A DNA stretch of 64,000 nucleotides from Pseudomonas parafulva NBRC 16636 = DSM 17004 (GCF_000730645.1 NZ_BBIU01000005.1:186001-250000), one strand, 5' to 3'. Counted from the stretch's first letter, positions 17,774-28,246 are shown. The notes: generated from the letters alone by a model not told the origin. A program made the numbers and translations.

Positions 17774-18793
17774 TCACTTCCTCGGGTCGAAGGCATCGCG
17801 GGCGGATTCGCCGATGAATACCAGCAGGCTCAGCATCAGGGCCAGCACGGCGAAAGCGCTGATACCCAGCCAAGGCGCCTGGAGGTTGGACTTGCCCTGG
17901 GCCACTAGCTCGCCCAGCGACGGCGCCCCTGGCGGCAGGCCGAAGCCGAGGAAGTCCAGGGCGGTCAGCGTGCCGATGGCCCCGGTGAGGATGAAGGGCA
18001 TGAAGGTCATGGTCGAAATCATGGCGTTAGGCAGAATGTGCCGGTACATGATGGCGCCATTGCGCATGCCCAGTGCCCGGGCGGCGCGCACGTATTCCAG
18101 GTTGCGCCCGCGCAGGAACTCGGCGCGCACCACATCCACCAGGCTCATCCACGAAAACAACAACATGATGCCCAGCAGCCACCAGAAATTGGGTTGCACG
18201 AAACTGGCCAGGATGATCAGCAGGTACAGCACGGGCAGGCCCGACCAGATCTCCAGAAAGCGCTGCCCGGCTAGGTCTACCCAGCCACCGTAGAAGCCCT
18301 GCAAGGCCCCGGCGATCACCCCCACGATGGAACTGAGCACGGTGAGAGTGAGGGCGAACAGCACGGAAATGCGGAAGCCGTAGATGACCCTGGCCAGCAC
18401 ATCGCGGCCCTGGTCATCGGTGCCTAGCCAGTTGTCCGCCGAAGGCGGCGCGGGGGCCGGCACGCGCAGGTCGTAGTTAATGCTCTGGTAGCTGAACGGG
18501 ATCGGTGCCCACAGCACGAAGCTGTCTTTCTTTGCCAGCAGGTCGCGTATGTACGGGCTCTTGTAGTTGGCTTCCAGCGGGAATTCACCGCCGAAGGTGG
18601 TCTCCGGGTAGCGCTTGAACGCCGGGAAGTACCACTCACCGTCGTAGCGCACGGCGATGGGTTTGTCGTTGGCGATCAGCTCGGCGCCCAGGCTCAGGCC
18701 GAACAGAATCAGGAACAACCACAGCGACCACCAGCCACGGCGGTTGGCCTTGAAGCGCTCGAAGCGCCGGCGGTTGAGAGGGGACAAGGCCAT
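17774..18793 (-). CDS. yejE: peptide ABC transporter permease (YejE/NppC-like)
   Basis: 339 residues: a cytosolic N-terminus, first membrane helix (about 18-36), a periplasmic segment, then the DppC/YejE-type permease core with the EAA loop (YVRAARALGMRN...HILPNA). It begins MALSPLNRRRFERFKANRRGWWS, typical of YejE. It pairs with YejB as the membrane channel of the importer. The start at 18793 is one base after the yejB stop, so the two are translationally coupled. Confidence 0.95.
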   Translation of the reverse strand: MALSPLNRRRFERFKANRRGWWSLWLFLILFGLSLGAELIANDKPIAVRYDGEWYFPAFKRYPETTFGGEFPLEANYKSPYIRDLLAKKDSFVLWAPIPFSYQSINYDLRVPAPAPPSADNWLGTDDQGRDVLARVIYGFRISVLFALTLTVLSSIVGVIAGALQGFYGGWVDLAGQRFLEIWSGLPVLYLLIILASFVQPNFWWLLGIMLLFSWMSLVDVVRAEFLRGRNLEYVRAARALGMRNGAIMYRHILPNAMISTMTFMPFILTGAIGTLTALDFLGFGLPPGAPSLGELVAQGKSNLQAPWLGISAFAVLALMLSLLVFIGESARDAFDPRK

Positions 18794-18794
18794 G

Positions 18795-19868
18795 TCAGTG
18801 CTCCCGGCTGGCAAAGTCGATGCGAGGATCGACCAGGGTGTAGGTCAGGTCGCCGATCAGTTTCACCACCAGCCCCAGCAGGGTGAAGATGAACAGGGTG
18901 CCGAAGACCACCGGGTAGTCGCGGTTGATGGCCGCCTCGAAACTCATCAGCCCCAGGCCGTCGAGGCTGAAAATCACTTCGATCAGCAGGGAACCGGTGA
19001 AGAAGATGCCAATGAACGCCGACGGGAAACCGGCGATCACCAGCAGCATGGCATTACGGAATACATGCCCGTACAGCACCCGCGGCCTGCTCAGGCCCTT
19101 GGCCTTGGCGGTGACCACGTACTGCTTGTTGATCTCGTCCAGGAAGCTGTTCTTGGTGAGCAGGGTCATGGTGGCGAAGTTGCCGATGACCAGCGCGGTG
19201 ATGGGCAGCACCAGGTGCCAGAAGTAGTCGAGCACCTTGCCGGTGGTGCTCAGCTCGTCGAAGTTGTTCGAGGTGAGGCCGCGCAGTGGGAACCAGTCGA
19301 AGTAGCTGCCACCGGCAAACAGCACGATCAGCAGGATGGCGAACAGGAACGCCGGGATGGCGTAGCCGACGATGATCGCCGAGCTGGTCCATACATCGAA
19401 ATGGCTGCCGTGGCGCACAGCCTTGGCGATGCCCAGGGGGATCGAGATCAGGTACATGATCAAGGTGCTCCACAACCCCAGCGAGATCGACACCGGCATT
19501 TTCTCGATGATCAGGTCGATCACCTTGGCATCGCGGAAGAAGCTGTCGCCGAAGTCCAGCCGGGCGTAGTTCTTGATCATGATCCACAGGCGCTCGGGCG
19601 GTGATTTGTCGAAACCGTACATGTGCTCGATTTCGGCGATCAACGCCGGGTCCAGGCCCTGGGCGCCCCGGTAGTTGGAGCCGGCCACGGACACTTCGGC
19701 GCCGCCGCCGGCAATGCGGCTGGTGGCGCCTTCAAAGCCCTCCAGCTTGGCGATCATCTGCTCCACCGGGCCGCCAGGGGCAGCCTGGACAATGATGAAG
19801 TTGATGACCAGGATGCCGAACAGGGTCGGGATGATCAGCAGCAGGCGCCGCAGGATGTAGGCCAGCAT
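18795..19868 (-). CDS. yejB: peptide ABC transporter permease (YejB/NppB-like)
   Basis: 357 residues, starting with the YejB/DppB membrane leader ([19 protein letters not shown]) and continuing with a periplasmic insertion and five more membrane segments. The EAA loop ([23 protein letters not shown]) contacts the ATPase. The periplasmic region is longer than in DppB, as is usual for YejB. It is one base downstream of the second binding-protein gene. Function: inner-membrane half-channel of the peptide importer. Confidence 0.95.
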   Translation of the reverse strand: MLAYILRRLLLIIPTLFGILVINFIIVQAAPGGPVEQMIAKLEGFEGATSRIAGGGAEVSVAGSNYRGAQGLDPALIAEIEHMYGFDKSPPERLWIMIKNYARLDFGDSFFRDAKVIDLIIEKMPVSISLGLWSTLIMYLISIPLGIAKAVRHGSHFDVWTSSAIIVGYAIPAFLFAILLIVLFAGGSYFDWFPLRGLTSNNFDELSTTGKVLDYFWHLVLPITALVIGNFATMTLLTKNSFLDEINKQYVVTAKAKGLSRPRVLYGHVFRNAMLLVIAGFPSAFIGIFFTGSLLIEVIFSLDGLGLMSFEAAINRDYPVVFGTLFIFTLLGLVVKLIGDLTYTLVDPRIDFASREH

Positions 19869-19869
19869 C

Positions 19870-21705
19870 TCAGTTGGCCTCGTTCGCGGGGGCGGCGCTT
19901 ACGGCCGGGGTAACGTCGGGCTTGATCCACCAGGTGTCGATGCCGATGTCATATTTGGGCGAAACCTTGGGGTGGCCTATGTGGTTCCAGTAGGCCACGC
20001 GCCAGGTTTTGATGTGCCAGTTGGGGATCACGTAGTAGCCCCACAGCAACACCCGGTCCAGGGCGCGGCAATGGTCGATCAGGCTCTGGCGCGAATCGGC
20101 GTTGATCAGTGCTTCCACCAGTTGGTCGATGGCAGGGTCGCGCAGGCCGATGAAGTTGCGGCTGCCGGGGTTGTCGGCGGCATTGCTGGACCAGAACTCG
20201 CGCTGTTCGTTGCCGGGCGAGTTGGACTGCGGGTAACCGCCCACGATCATGTCGAAGTCCCGCGAACGCAGGCGGGTTATGTACTGGGAAACGTCGACGC
20301 GGCGGATGTTCAGCTCGATGCCCAGGTCAGCCAGGTTGCGCTTGAAGGGCAGCAGAACCCGTTCGAACTCGGTTTGCGCCAGCAAAAACTCGATGCTCAC
20401 GGGCTTGCCCTGGGCGTCGACCATCTTGTCGTCGACGATCTTCCAGCCGGCTTCCTGCAGCAGTTTGTAGGCCTGGCGCTGCTGGTCGCGAATCATGCCG
20501 CTGCCGTCGCTGACCGGGTTGTGGAAAGCCTGGTTGAACACAGGGTCTGGCACTTTGCCGCGCAATGGCTCGAGGATGCTCAGCTCGCTGGGGCTGGGCA
20601 GCCCGCGAGCCGCCATGTCCGAGTTCTCGAAGTAACTGCCCGTGCGCGTATAGGCGCCATTGAACAGCTGCTTGTTGGTCCATTCGTAGTCCAGCAACAG
20701 GCTCAGTGCCTGGCGTACACGCACGTCCTGGAACACCGGGCGACGGATATTGAAGATGAAGCCCTGCATGCCGGTAGGGTTGCCGTTGGGCAGTTCTTCC
20801 TTGATCAGCCGGCCATCGCGTACGGCAGGCACGTTGTAGGCGGTGGCCCAGTTCTTGGCGCTCACTTCCAGCGCGTAGTCGAATGCACCTGCCTTCAGCG
20901 CCTCCAGGGCGACCGTGGTATCGCGGTAGGAGTCGTAGGTCATTGCATCGAAGTTGTAGAGCCCGCGGTTGATCGGCAGGTCCTTGGCCCAGTAGTCCTT
21001 TACCCGCTCATAGCGCACCGAGCGCCCGGCCTTGACCTCGGCGACCTTGTACGGGCCGCTGCCCAGGGGCACTTCCAGGTTGCCCCGCTTGAAGTCGCGG
21101 GTGGCGTACCAGTGCTTGGGCAGCACCGGTAGCTGGCCGAGGATCAGCGGCAGTTCGCGGTTGCCCTTGTGCTTGAACTTGAACAGCACCCTGAGCGGGT
21201 CTTCGGCGATTACGTCTTCGACGTCGGCGTAGTACTGCCGGTACAGCGGCGCGCCGTCCTTCACCAGCGCATTGAAGCTGAACACCACGTCTTCGGCACG
21301 CATCGGCGTACCGTCATGGAAGCGCGCTTCGGGGCGCAGGTAGAAGCGCACCCAGCTGTTGTCCGGCGCTTTTTCGATCTTGCCGGCCACCAGCCCGTAT
21401 TCGGTAAACGGCTCGTCCAGGCTCTGGCGCATCAGCGTGTCGTAGATGATGCTGATGTTCTCGGCCGACACGCCTTTGTTGATGAACGGGTTGAGGCTGT
21501 CGAAGCCACCGAAGCTGGACTGGCGGAAGGTGCCGCCCTTGGGGGCGTCCGGGTTCACGTAGTCGAAGTGCTTGAAGTCGGCGGGGTACTTGGGCGGCTC
21601 GTCATACAGGGTCAGTGCATGCTGGGGGGCCGCCAGGGCGGGAAGGCTCAGGCAGGCCAGCAGAAGGCTGCCTGCCAACCGGCGCAGTCGGTGGGTTGGC
21701 GTCAT
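19870..21705 (-). CDS. yejA: periplasmic peptide-binding protein 2 (YejA/NppA2-like)
   Basis: 611 residues with a cleavable signal peptide (about 1-26, [13 protein letters not shown]). A family 5 extracellular binding fold follows, with the [16 protein letters not shown] motif and the YejA-type start [19 protein letters not shown]. The mature protein should capture peptides in the periplasm for YejBEF. It overlaps the preceding paralogue by four bases (ATGA). Two tandem binding proteins match the NppA1-A2-B-C-D organisation I recall from P. aeruginosa. Confidence 0.94.
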   Translation of the reverse strand: MTPTHRLRRLAGSLLLACLSLPALAAPQHALTLYDEPPKYPADFKHFDYVNPDAPKGGTFRQSSFGGFDSLNPFINKGVSAENISIIYDTLMRQSLDEPFTEYGLVAGKIEKAPDNSWVRFYLRPEARFHDGTPMRAEDVVFSFNALVKDGAPLYRQYYADVEDVIAEDPLRVLFKFKHKGNRELPLILGQLPVLPKHWYATRDFKRGNLEVPLGSGPYKVAEVKAGRSVRYERVKDYWAKDLPINRGLYNFDAMTYDSYRDTTVALEALKAGAFDYALEVSAKNWATAYNVPAVRDGRLIKEELPNGNPTGMQGFIFNIRRPVFQDVRVRQALSLLLDYEWTNKQLFNGAYTRTGSYFENSDMAARGLPSPSELSILEPLRGKVPDPVFNQAFHNPVSDGSGMIRDQQRQAYKLLQEAGWKIVDDKMVDAQGKPVSIEFLLAQTEFERVLLPFKRNLADLGIELNIRRVDVSQYITRLRSRDFDMIVGGYPQSNSPGNEQREFWSSNAADNPGSRNFIGLRDPAIDQLVEALINADSRQSLIDHCRALDRVLLWGYYVIPNWHIKTWRVAYWNHIGHPKVSPKYDIGIDTWWIKPDVTPAVSAAPANEAN

Positions 21706-23531
21706 TGGGCTTTCTCCGAAGTCTTGATCCACCAGCTGTTCAGCCCAAGGGTGTAGGGCGGCGTGGTGATGAAGGCGAAGCGGTTGCGGTAGGCCAGGCG
21801 ATGGTTGTCCAGGTACCAGTTGGGGATCATGTAGTACTGCCACGAAAGCACCCGGTCCAGTGCACGGGCAGCGGCAACCTGGTCATCGCGGGTGCGTGCG
21901 GCCAGCAGCGTGTCGAGCAGGTGGTCCACCACAGGGTCCTTGACGCCTGCGTAGTTCTTGCTGCCCTTGGTTGCCGCCTGGCTGGAGTGGAAGTACAGCC
22001 ACTGTTCAAGGCCGGGGCTGAGGGTCTGGTTGAGTGTCATCAGGATCATGTCGAAATCAAACTGGTCCAGCCGCTGTTTGTACTGGGCGCGGTCCACGGT
22101 GCGCAAGTGTGCGTCGATACCGATGCTGGACAGATTTTCGACATAAGGTTGCAGGATGCGTTCAAGGTTGGGGTTCACCAGCAGCACCTCCATGCGCAGC
22201 TGCTGGCCCTTGGCGTCGACCAGGCGCTGCCCGTTCAGCTTCCAGCCGGCTTCACCCAGCAGGCCCAGGGCTTTGCGCAGGGTTTGGCGGCTAGTGCCAC
22301 GGCCATCCGTATGGCTCACCTGGTAGGGTTCGGTGAACAGCTTGGCTGGCAGTTGATCGCGAAACGGCGCCAGCAGCAGCCACTCCTTGCCACTTGGCAG
22401 GCCCTCGGCGGTGAATTCGCTGTTGGGGTAGTAGCTGGTAGAGCGGCGGTAGGCGCTGCTGAACAGCGCGCGGTTGGTCCACTCGAAGTCCAGCATCAGC
22501 CCCAGCGCCTCACGCACCCGCGGGTCGCTGAAGGTGGCGCGGCGGCTGTTCATGAACAGGCCCTGGGTTTGCGTGGGTATGCGGTGGGGGATCTGCGCCT
22601 TTATCACCTCGCCCCGGCGCACGGCGGGGAAGTTGTAGCCGTTCGCCCAATTCTTGGCCTGGTGCTCGATGTAGATGTCGAACTCACCCGCCTTGAACGC
22701 CTCGAAGGCCACCGTTGCATCGCGGTAGAACTCGTATTCGACGCGGTCGAAGTTGTACTTGCCGCGGTTCACCGCCAAGTCCTTGCCCCAGTAGTTCTTC
22801 ACGCGCTCGAACACCAGCCGGCGGCCCGGCTGGACCTCGGTGATGCGGTAGGGGCCACTGCCCAGCGGTGGCTCGAAGGTGGTGGCCTTGAAATCGCGGT
22901 TCTGCCAATAGTGCTTGGGCAGCACCGGCATTTCGCCAAGGCGCAGGATCAACAACGGGTTGCCCGCCCGTTTGAACACGAAACGGATGCGCAACGGCCC
23001 AAGGATGTCCACCCGTTGCACTTCCTGCAGGTTGGTGCGGTAAAGGGGGTGGCCTTCCTTGAGCAGCGTGCGGTAGCTGAAGGCAACGTCTGCCGAGGTA
23101 ATCGGCTTGCCATCGTGCCAGCGGGCTTCGGGGCGCAGGTTGAACACCACCCAGCTGCGGTCTTCGCTGTATTCGACCGAACGCGCGATCAGGCCATAGC
23201 TGGACGTGGGCTCGTCGCCAGAGGGGTCGTACTGGCCGGTGCCCACCATCAGCGTTTCGTTCAGCTCGCTCACGCCGTACTGCTGGAAGTTGGGTGTGGT
23301 GACCGGGCTCGACCCCTTGAAGGTATAGGGGTTGAGGGTGTCGAATGTGCCGAAGGCCATGGCCCGCAAGGTGCCACCCTTGGGCGCTTGCGGGTTGACC
23401 CAGTCGAAGTGGGTGAAGGTGGCTGGGTATTTGAGCGTGCCGAACTGCGCGTATCCGTGGCTTTCGCTCACCATCGCGACTGTGGGAAAGCTCAAGGCCA
23501 GGCTGAGCGTAAGCAGGAGGGGACGTATCAA
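21702..23531 (-). CDS. yejA: periplasmic peptide-binding protein 1 (YejA/NppA1-like)
   Basis: 609 residues, paralogous to its downstream neighbour, with shared blocks such as HFDWVNPQAPKGGTLR and WHDGKPITSADVAFSYRTLL. The signal peptide (LLLTLSLALSFPTVAM) begins at a TTG, the first start available in the frame. The nearest upstream ATG is in another frame and hits a stop within four codons. No strong Shine-Dalgarno is seen, so expression may be low or the start atypical. It is first gene of the five-gene importer operon. Confidence 0.92.
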   Translation of the reverse strand: MIRPLLLTLSLALSFPTVAMVSESHGYAQFGTLKYPATFTHFDWVNPQAPKGGTLRAMAFGTFDTLNPYTFKGSSPVTTPNFQQYGVSELNETLMVGTGQYDPSGDEPTSSYGLIARSVEYSEDRSWVVFNLRPEARWHDGKPITSADVAFSYRTLLKEGHPLYRTNLQEVQRVDILGPLRIRFVFKRAGNPLLILRLGEMPVLPKHYWQNRDFKATTFEPPLGSGPYRITEVQPGRRLVFERVKNYWGKDLAVNRGKYNFDRVEYEFYRDATVAFEAFKAGEFDIYIEHQAKNWANGYNFPAVRRGEVIKAQIPHRIPTQTQGLFMNSRRATFSDPRVREALGLMLDFEWTNRALFSSAYRRSTSYYPNSEFTAEGLPSGKEWLLLAPFRDQLPAKLFTEPYQVSHTDGRGTSRQTLRKALGLLGEAGWKLNGQRLVDAKGQQLRMEVLLVNPNLERILQPYVENLSSIGIDAHLRTVDRAQYKQRLDQFDFDMILMTLNQTLSPGLEQWLYFHSSQAATKGSKNYAGVKDPVVDHLLDTLLAARTRDDQVAAARALDRVLSWQYYMIPNWYLDNHRLAYRNRFAFITTPPYTLGLNSWWIKTSEKAQ

Positions 23532-23595
23532 GTCGGCATCCGATCCAGAGGCATTGGGCTTTGATCGGGGTACAGTAACAGCTTGCCAGTGTAGG

Positions 23596-23624
23596 AAAAA
23601 GCTTCAGGCTGCATGCCCGAAGCT
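23596..23624 (-). terminator. rho-independent terminator after mltD
   Basis: On the minus strand AGCTTC and GAAGCT (23624-23600) form a stem with an inner GG/CC pair, followed at once by TTTTT. It lies nine bases after the mltD stop and separates mltD from the transporter operon. Confidence 0.65.
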
Positions 23625-23632
23625 GCACACTT

Positions 23633-25063
23633 TCAGTGGCCGAGGTAGACGGTCAGGGTCTGGCCGGGTTTGAGGGCATGGCCGCTGCGTGGGTTCCAGC
23701 GCTTGAGGTGGGTCATCTCCACATTGAAACGCTTGGCCACCAGGTACAGGGAGTCGCCTTTACGCACCTTGTACTGAGTAGAGCGCTGGGCAGCGCTGGC
23801 GACCCGGTTGGCCGCTGCACTCGGCGCATTGCCGCCGCGCAGGGCCAGCACCTGGCCGGCGCGCAGGTTGTTGCCACTCAGGCGATTCCAGCGCTTGATG
23901 TCCTGCACCGATACACGGTTGGCCTGGGCAATCGCACCCAGGTTGTCTCCGCGCTTGACGCGGTAGCTGCGGGCTGCGGCAGGTGCCTTGGCCTCTGCCA
24001 CGGCCCGGGCGAAGGCTGCCTGCGGCGGCTGCAGGGTCACCAGTTGCTCGGGTTTGAGGTTGGAAAGGCTGGCGGTGAGCAATTGCGCCTTGGCGGTAGG
24101 CACCAGCAGTTGCTTGGGGCCGTCGACGGTCATGCGCTTCTTGAATGCCGGGTTGAGCTGGATCAGCTCGTCTTCGTCGATGTTGGCGAACGCCGCTACG
24201 CGGGTTAGGTCGAGGCGGTCATTGATGGCCACCGCCTCGAAATAGGGTTCGTTGGCGATCGGTGTGAGGTTGACGCCGTAGGCTTCAGGGGTGGACACCA
24301 CCTGCGACAGGGCCAGCAGCTTGGGCACGTAGTCGCGGGTTTCCTGAGGCAGTGGCAGGTTCCAGTAGTCGGTGGGCAGGCCGAGCTTTTCGTTGCGCTC
24401 CATGGCCCGGCTCACCGTGCCTTCGCCTGCGTTGTAGGCCGCCAGGGCCAGCAGCCAGTCCCCGTTGAACATGTCGTGCAGGCGGGTAAGGTAGTCCAGC
24501 GCCGCGTTGGTCGAGGCGGTGACGTCGCGGCGCCCGTCATAGAAGTTGGTCTGGCGCAGGTTGAAATGGCGGCCGGTGGCCGGCATGAACTGCCACATGC
24601 CGGCAGCACTGGCGCGGGAGTAGGCCATCGGGTTGTAGGCGCTTTCGATGGCTGGCAGCAGCGCCAGTTCCAGCGGCATGCCGCGTTCTTCCAGGCGTTC
24701 GACGATGTAATGCAGGTACAGGCTGCCGCGCTCGCCCGCGCTCTCGATAAAAGTGGGGTTGCTGGCGAACCAGAGGCGCTGCTGGTCGATACGTGGGTTG
24801 ACGTCGATGTAGTCCTGCAGCACGAAGCCCTGGCGCATGCGCTCCCAGACGTCGCGCGGTGCCTGTTCCACGGGTTTGGCCAGCAACGGCGCGGGCTTTG
24901 GCTTGATTCGCGCCTGGTAATTGTGCGCGCGAACGCTGTCGGATTCTTCGAGCTGACGGGTGCTCTGGCAACCCACCAGGGTGGCGGCCAGGGCCAGCGC
25001 ACTGACCTGGGCCAGGCGCGTCAGCGCGACGGAATGAGAGGTTCTGCGGCTACGGGAAGACAT
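23633..25063 (-). CDS. mltD: membrane-bound lytic murein transglycosylase D with two LysM repeats
   Basis: 476 residues: lipoprotein signal with lipobox LVGC (Cys32), a family 1 lytic transglycosylase (SLT) domain (about 110-240) with catalytic Glu in AIESAYNP (about 139) and motif AAYNAGEG, then two LysM modules near 366-408 and 430-474 (YRVKRGDNLG, YKVRKGDSLY). It cleaves peptidoglycan glycan strands to 1,6-anhydromuropeptides at the outer membrane. E. coli MltD usually carries two or more LysM units. It lies downstream of gloB on the same strand with its own terminator. Confidence 0.95.
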   Translation of the reverse strand: MSSRSRRTSHSVALTRLAQVSALALAATLVGCQSTRQLEESDSVRAHNYQARIKPKPAPLLAKPVEQAPRDVWERMRQGFVLQDYIDVNPRIDQQRLWFASNPTFIESAGERGSLYLHYIVERLEERGMPLELALLPAIESAYNPMAYSRASAAGMWQFMPATGRHFNLRQTNFYDGRRDVTASTNAALDYLTRLHDMFNGDWLLALAAYNAGEGTVSRAMERNEKLGLPTDYWNLPLPQETRDYVPKLLALSQVVSTPEAYGVNLTPIANEPYFEAVAINDRLDLTRVAAFANIDEDELIQLNPAFKKRMTVDGPKQLLVPTAKAQLLTASLSNLKPEQLVTLQPPQAAFARAVAEAKAPAAARSYRVKRGDNLGAIAQANRVSVQDIKRWNRLSGNNLRAGQVLALRGGNAPSAAANRVASAAQRSTQYKVRKGDSLYLVAKRFNVEMTHLKRWNPRSGHALKPGQTLTVYLGH

Positions 25064-25163
25064 CGGCGGGTACGGGTATCCGGGCGAAAAATTTCGGCGA
25101 TTCTAGGAACCGCACCCTACCGGGTCAACCTTTCCCCACCACTTGCGATATATCTTGGGGTTA

Positions 25164-25943
25164 TCAGAACTGGTCTTTCCAAGACCTCAAGGCAGCAAAA
25201 ACAGCGACATGCGTGGTGTTGGAATGTCCCTTCCATTCGTCTGCTTTTTGTTTAACTAATGTTTCAGAGGTGCGCAAAAATGGATTTGTGCGCCGTTCCA
25301 GGCCGATGGTGGAAGGCAGTGTGATGCGATCCTCAGCACGCAGGCGGCTGACGTCATCGAAGCGCTGCTGGATGTCCGCGTTGCCAGGTTCCACCGCCTT
25401 GGCGAAGCGCAGGTTGCTCAGGGTGTATTCGTGGGCGCAGTACACCTGGGTGTGCTCCGGCAACGCCGCCAAGCGGGCCAGGGCAGGCTGCATCTGCTCG
25501 GGTGTGCCCTCGAACATGCGCCCGCATCCGGCCGCGAACAGCGTGTCGCCACTGAACAGCACCGCGGGTGTGGGTTGGTCGCTGAAGAAGGCGATATGCC
25601 CCAGGGTATGGCCGGGTACGGCCAGTACCTGGTAGGTCTGGCCCAGTACGGTGACCTGGTCACCCTCGCCCAGGGCCACATCGCGGCACGGGATCGCTTC
25701 GCTGGCCGGCCCGTAGACCCGTGCGCCGGTCTGCCGCTTGAGCTGTTCAACTCCGCCCACATGGTCATTGTGGTGGTGGGTGATCAGGATGTCCGTCAGC
25801 GTCCACTCCGGGTGCGCGGCCAGCCAGCGCTGCACCGGGCCGGCATCGCCCGGGTCGACCACCGCGCACTGGCGTTTGGCATTATCCTGTAACAACCAGA
25901 TGTAGTTATCGGAGAAAGCGGGGAGAGCATCGATCTGTATCAT
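25164..25943 (-). CDS. gloB: hydroxyacylglutathione hydrolase (glyoxalase II)
   Basis: 259 residues, metallo-beta-lactamase fold. Metal ligands are present: THHHNDH (His56, His58, Asp60, His61), His112, Asp133 and His171. The C-terminal glutathione-binding region ends in the family-typical NPFLR block. It hydrolyses S-D-lactoylglutathione to D-lactate and glutathione, finishing methylglyoxal detoxification in the cytosol. It is divergent from the methyltransferase gene with an 85-base gap. Confidence 0.96.
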   Translation of the reverse strand: MIQIDALPAFSDNYIWLLQDNAKRQCAVVDPGDAGPVQRWLAAHPEWTLTDILITHHHNDHVGGVEQLKRQTGARVYGPASEAIPCRDVALGEGDQVTVLGQTYQVLAVPGHTLGHIAFFSDQPTPAVLFSGDTLFAAGCGRMFEGTPEQMQPALARLAALPEHTQVYCAHEYTLSNLRFAKAVEPGNADIQQRFDDVSRLRAEDRITLPSTIGLERRTNPFLRTSETLVKQKADEWKGHSNTTHVAVFAALRSWKDQF

Positions 25944-26028
25944 GGTGCGGATCCGATTCGCCTAGCTTGGCATATGAAGGCATCTTAGCCGCGATGGCGC
26001 GGCGCGAGAACCTTCGAGGGAGAGCACA

Positions 26029-26802
26029 ATGACCGACCAAGCCTTTGCCCAGGCCGACCCGGAGTGGGTCTCGCTGACCAGCCTGGCCCGTGAGTGGTTC
26101 AACGGCCCGGTGGGCCGGTTGATGCTCCAGGAGGAACAGAAGCTGCTCGAGGAGGAACTGGGGCGCTTCTTTGGTGGCTATCTCGTGCACTATGGCCCGT
26201 GCGCCGAGGCGCCGCCCAGTGCGCCCAAGGTGCAACGCAACGTGCGCCTGGGCGCGCCTTTGCCGGGGGTTGAAATCGTCTGCGAAGAGCAGGCCTGGCC
26301 ATTGAGCGAACACGCCGCCGACGTGGTGGTGCTGCAGCATGGCCTGGATTTCAGCCTTTCACCCCACGGCCTGCTGCGCGAGGCTGCCAGCGCCGTGCGC
26401 CCAGGCGGGCATCTGTTGATCATCGGCATCAACCCGTGGAGCAGTTGGGGCATCCGCCATTGCTTCAGCCAGGGGGCCTTGCGCAAGGCCCGCTGCATCC
26501 CTGCATCCAGGGTAGGGGACTGGCTGAACCTGCTGGGCTTCGCGCTGGAGAAACGCCGCTTCGGGTGCTATCGTCCGCCGCTCGCTTCACCCGCCTGGCA
26601 GCAACGCCTGCAAGGTTGGGAGCGCATCGCTGGTGGCTGGCAAAGTGCAGGCGGCGGTGTCTACCTGCTGGTGGCGCGCAAGATGGTGGTGGGCCTGCGC
26701 CCATTGCGGCCCGAACGGCGCGAGCCGATGGGCAAGCTGCTGCCGTTGCCGCTGGCCAAGGTGAACCGCGCTGCGGCCAGTACCGATACCGAACAGAACT
26801 GA
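26029..26802 (+). CDS. SAM-dependent methyltransferase (type 11), unknown substrate
   Basis: 257 residues. A class I methyltransferase core is visible in degenerate form: acidic turn and [12 protein letters not shown] (motif II region), then [19 protein letters not shown] (motif III). The glycine-rich SAM loop is weak, as is common in this rnhA-linked family. Gene order gloB, methyltransferase, rnhA, dnaQ is conserved in pseudomonads as I recall, but the methyl acceptor is not known to me. Its stop is 13 bases before rnhA, so they likely share a transcript. Confidence 0.85.
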   Translation: MTDQAFAQADPEWVSLTSLAREWFNGPVGRLMLQEEQKLLEEELGRFFGGYLVHYGPCAEAPPSAPKVQRNVRLGAPLPGVEIVCEEQAWPLSEHAADVVVLQHGLDFSLSPHGLLREAASAVRPGGHLLIIGINPWSSWGIRHCFSQGALRKARCIPASRVGDWLNLLGFALEKRRFGCYRPPLASPAWQQRLQGWERIAGGWQSAGGGVYLLVARKMVVGLRPLRPERREPMGKLLPLPLAKVNRAAASTDTEQN

Positions 26803-26815
26803 ACATGAGTGGTGC

Positions 26816-27262
26816 ATGAGCGAAAGCGTCGAGATGTATACCGATGGTGCCTGCAAGGGCAACCCTGGCCCGGGCGGCTGGGGCGTCCTGATGATTTTCA
26901 AGGGCGTGGAGAAGGAACTGTGGGGTGGTGAGCGTGAAACCACCAACAACCGCATGGAGCTCATGGCCGCCATCCAGGGGCTGATGGCCCTCAAGCGTGA
27001 GTGCGACGTGGTGCTGACCACCGACTCGCAATACGTGATGAAAGGCATCAACGAGTGGATGGTGAACTGGAAGAAGCGCGGCTGGAAAACCGCCGCCAAG
27101 GAACCGGTCAAAAACGCCGACCTGTGGCAGCAGCTTGACGAACAGGTCAACCGCCACCGCGTGACCTGGAAGTGGGTGCGTGGCCACATCGGCCACCCCG
27201 GTAACGAACGCGCCGATCAGTTGGCCAACCGCGGTGTCGACGAGGTCCGCGCCGGGCGCTGA
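26816..27262 (+). CDS. rnhA: ribonuclease HI
   Basis: 148 residues. The catalytic tetrad falls at exactly the E. coli numbering: Asp10 ([14 protein letters not shown]), Glu48 (NRMEL), Asp70 (TTDSQYV) and Asp134 (NERADQLA), plus His124. It degrades RNA in RNA-DNA hybrids (R-loops, Okazaki primers). It lies between the methyltransferase gene and dnaQ on the same strand. Confidence 0.98.
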   Translation: MSESVEMYTDGACKGNPGPGGWGVLMIFKGVEKELWGGERETTNNRMELMAAIQGLMALKRECDVVLTTDSQYVMKGINEWMVNWKKRGWKTAAKEPVKNADLWQQLDEQVNRHRVTWKWVRGHIGHPGNERADQLANRGVDEVRAGR

Positions 27263-27342
27263 TCGACAGGCTGGCACGTGGTGCCTGGCGCTTGCTGGTA
27301 TACTGCGCGCCCCTGTAACTGATGCAACTTGGAGCACGCCAC

Positions 27343-28101
27343 GTGGAGCAGCAGCAAGACAAACGGTTCGTCATTCTCGATACCGAAACCACGGGCATGC
27401 CGGTGAGCGAGGGGCACCGCATCATCGAGATCGGCTGTGTCGAGGTGATTGGCCGGCGGCTGACGGGGCGGCATTTTCATGTGTACCTGCAGCCGGACCG
27501 CGAGAGCGACGAGGGGGCGATCAACGTTCACGGCATCACTGACGCCTTCCTGATCGGCAAGCCCCGGTTTGGCGATGTGGCCGAAGAGTTCTTCGACTTC
27601 ATCCGCGGCGCCACCCTGGTCATCCATAACGCGGCGTTCGACGTCGGGTTCATCAATAACGAGTATGCCTTGCTGGGCCAGCAGGACCGGGCGGACATCT
27701 CGCAGCACTGCGCCATTCTCGACACCCTGTTGCTGGCGCGGGCGCGCCACCCGGGGCAGCGCAATAGCCTGGATGCCCTGTGCAAACGCTACGACATCGA
27801 CAACTCCGGCCGTGAGTTGCACGGCGCGTTGCTCGACTCCGAACTGCTGGCCGACGTTTACCTGGCGATGACCGGGGGCCAGACCAGCCTGTCGCTGGCG
27901 GGTCATGGTACTGACGCTGATGGAGACGGGCAGGGTAGTGGCGGCAGTGAAATCCGCCGCATCACCGGTCGCGCACCAGGGCGGGTGGTGATAGCTAGCG
28001 CCGAAGAACTGGAGGCCCATGCCGAACGCCTGGCGGCCATCGCCAAGTCGGCGGGTGGCCCATCGTTGTGGCAGGCCTTGAATGAGGCGACAGCCGGGTA
28101 G
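27343..28101 (+). CDS. dnaQ: DNA polymerase III epsilon subunit (3'-5' proofreading exonuclease)
   Basis: 252 residues from a GTG start; an in-frame ATG at 27322 is possible, but TTGGAG lies eight bases before the GTG. DEDDh exonuclease motifs: ExoI DTETTG (Asp13, Glu15), ExoII HNAAFDVGFIN, ExoIII HGALLDSELLADVY with the active-site His and Asp. The C-terminal tail should bind the alpha subunit. It removes misincorporated nucleotides in the replisome. It follows rnhA by 80 bases, and a REP pair lies just after its stop. Confidence 0.96.
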   Translation: MEQQQDKRFVILDTETTGMPVSEGHRIIEIGCVEVIGRRLTGRHFHVYLQPDRESDEGAINVHGITDAFLIGKPRFGDVAEEFFDFIRGATLVIHNAAFDVGFINNEYALLGQQDRADISQHCAILDTLLLARARHPGQRNSLDALCKRYDIDNSGRELHGALLDSELLADVYLAMTGGQTSLSLAGHGTDADGDGQGSGGSEIRRITGRAPGRVVIASAEELEAHAERLAAIAKSAGGPSLWQALNEATAG

Positions 28102-28157
28102 TGAGGGGGCCTGTGGGGGCAACTGTCTTCCACAAGATCTCAAAGTTGGCGCCATCA

Positions 28158-28246
28158 CGGTGGGAGCGGGTTTACCCGCGAACACCGGCGAAGCCGGTGC
28201 CAAGCCCCGCGCTGCCTGCTTCGCGGTTAAACCCGCTCCCACAGGG
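28158..28246. repeat. pair of inverted REP elements (P. putida type)
   Basis: GTGGGAGCGGGTTTACCCGCG (28159-28180) and its inverted partner TCGCGGTTAAACCCGCTCCCAC (28221-28242) flank a CACCGGCGAAGCCGGTG hairpin. The core GGGTTTACCCGCG/GCGGGTAAACCCGCTCC is the extragenic palindromic repeat of P. putida genomes. The pair would fold into a large cruciform and may stabilise or end the rnhA-dnaQ transcript. Confidence 0.85.

Noticed and set aside
21615..23564. Plus-strand open frame of 649 codons opposite the binding-protein genes
   Set aside because: Same antisense effect; the minus strand encodes signal-peptide-bearing YejA-type proteins.
28158..28246. CRISPR array
   Set aside because: Only two inverted copies, not direct repeats with spacers; no cas genes in the window.
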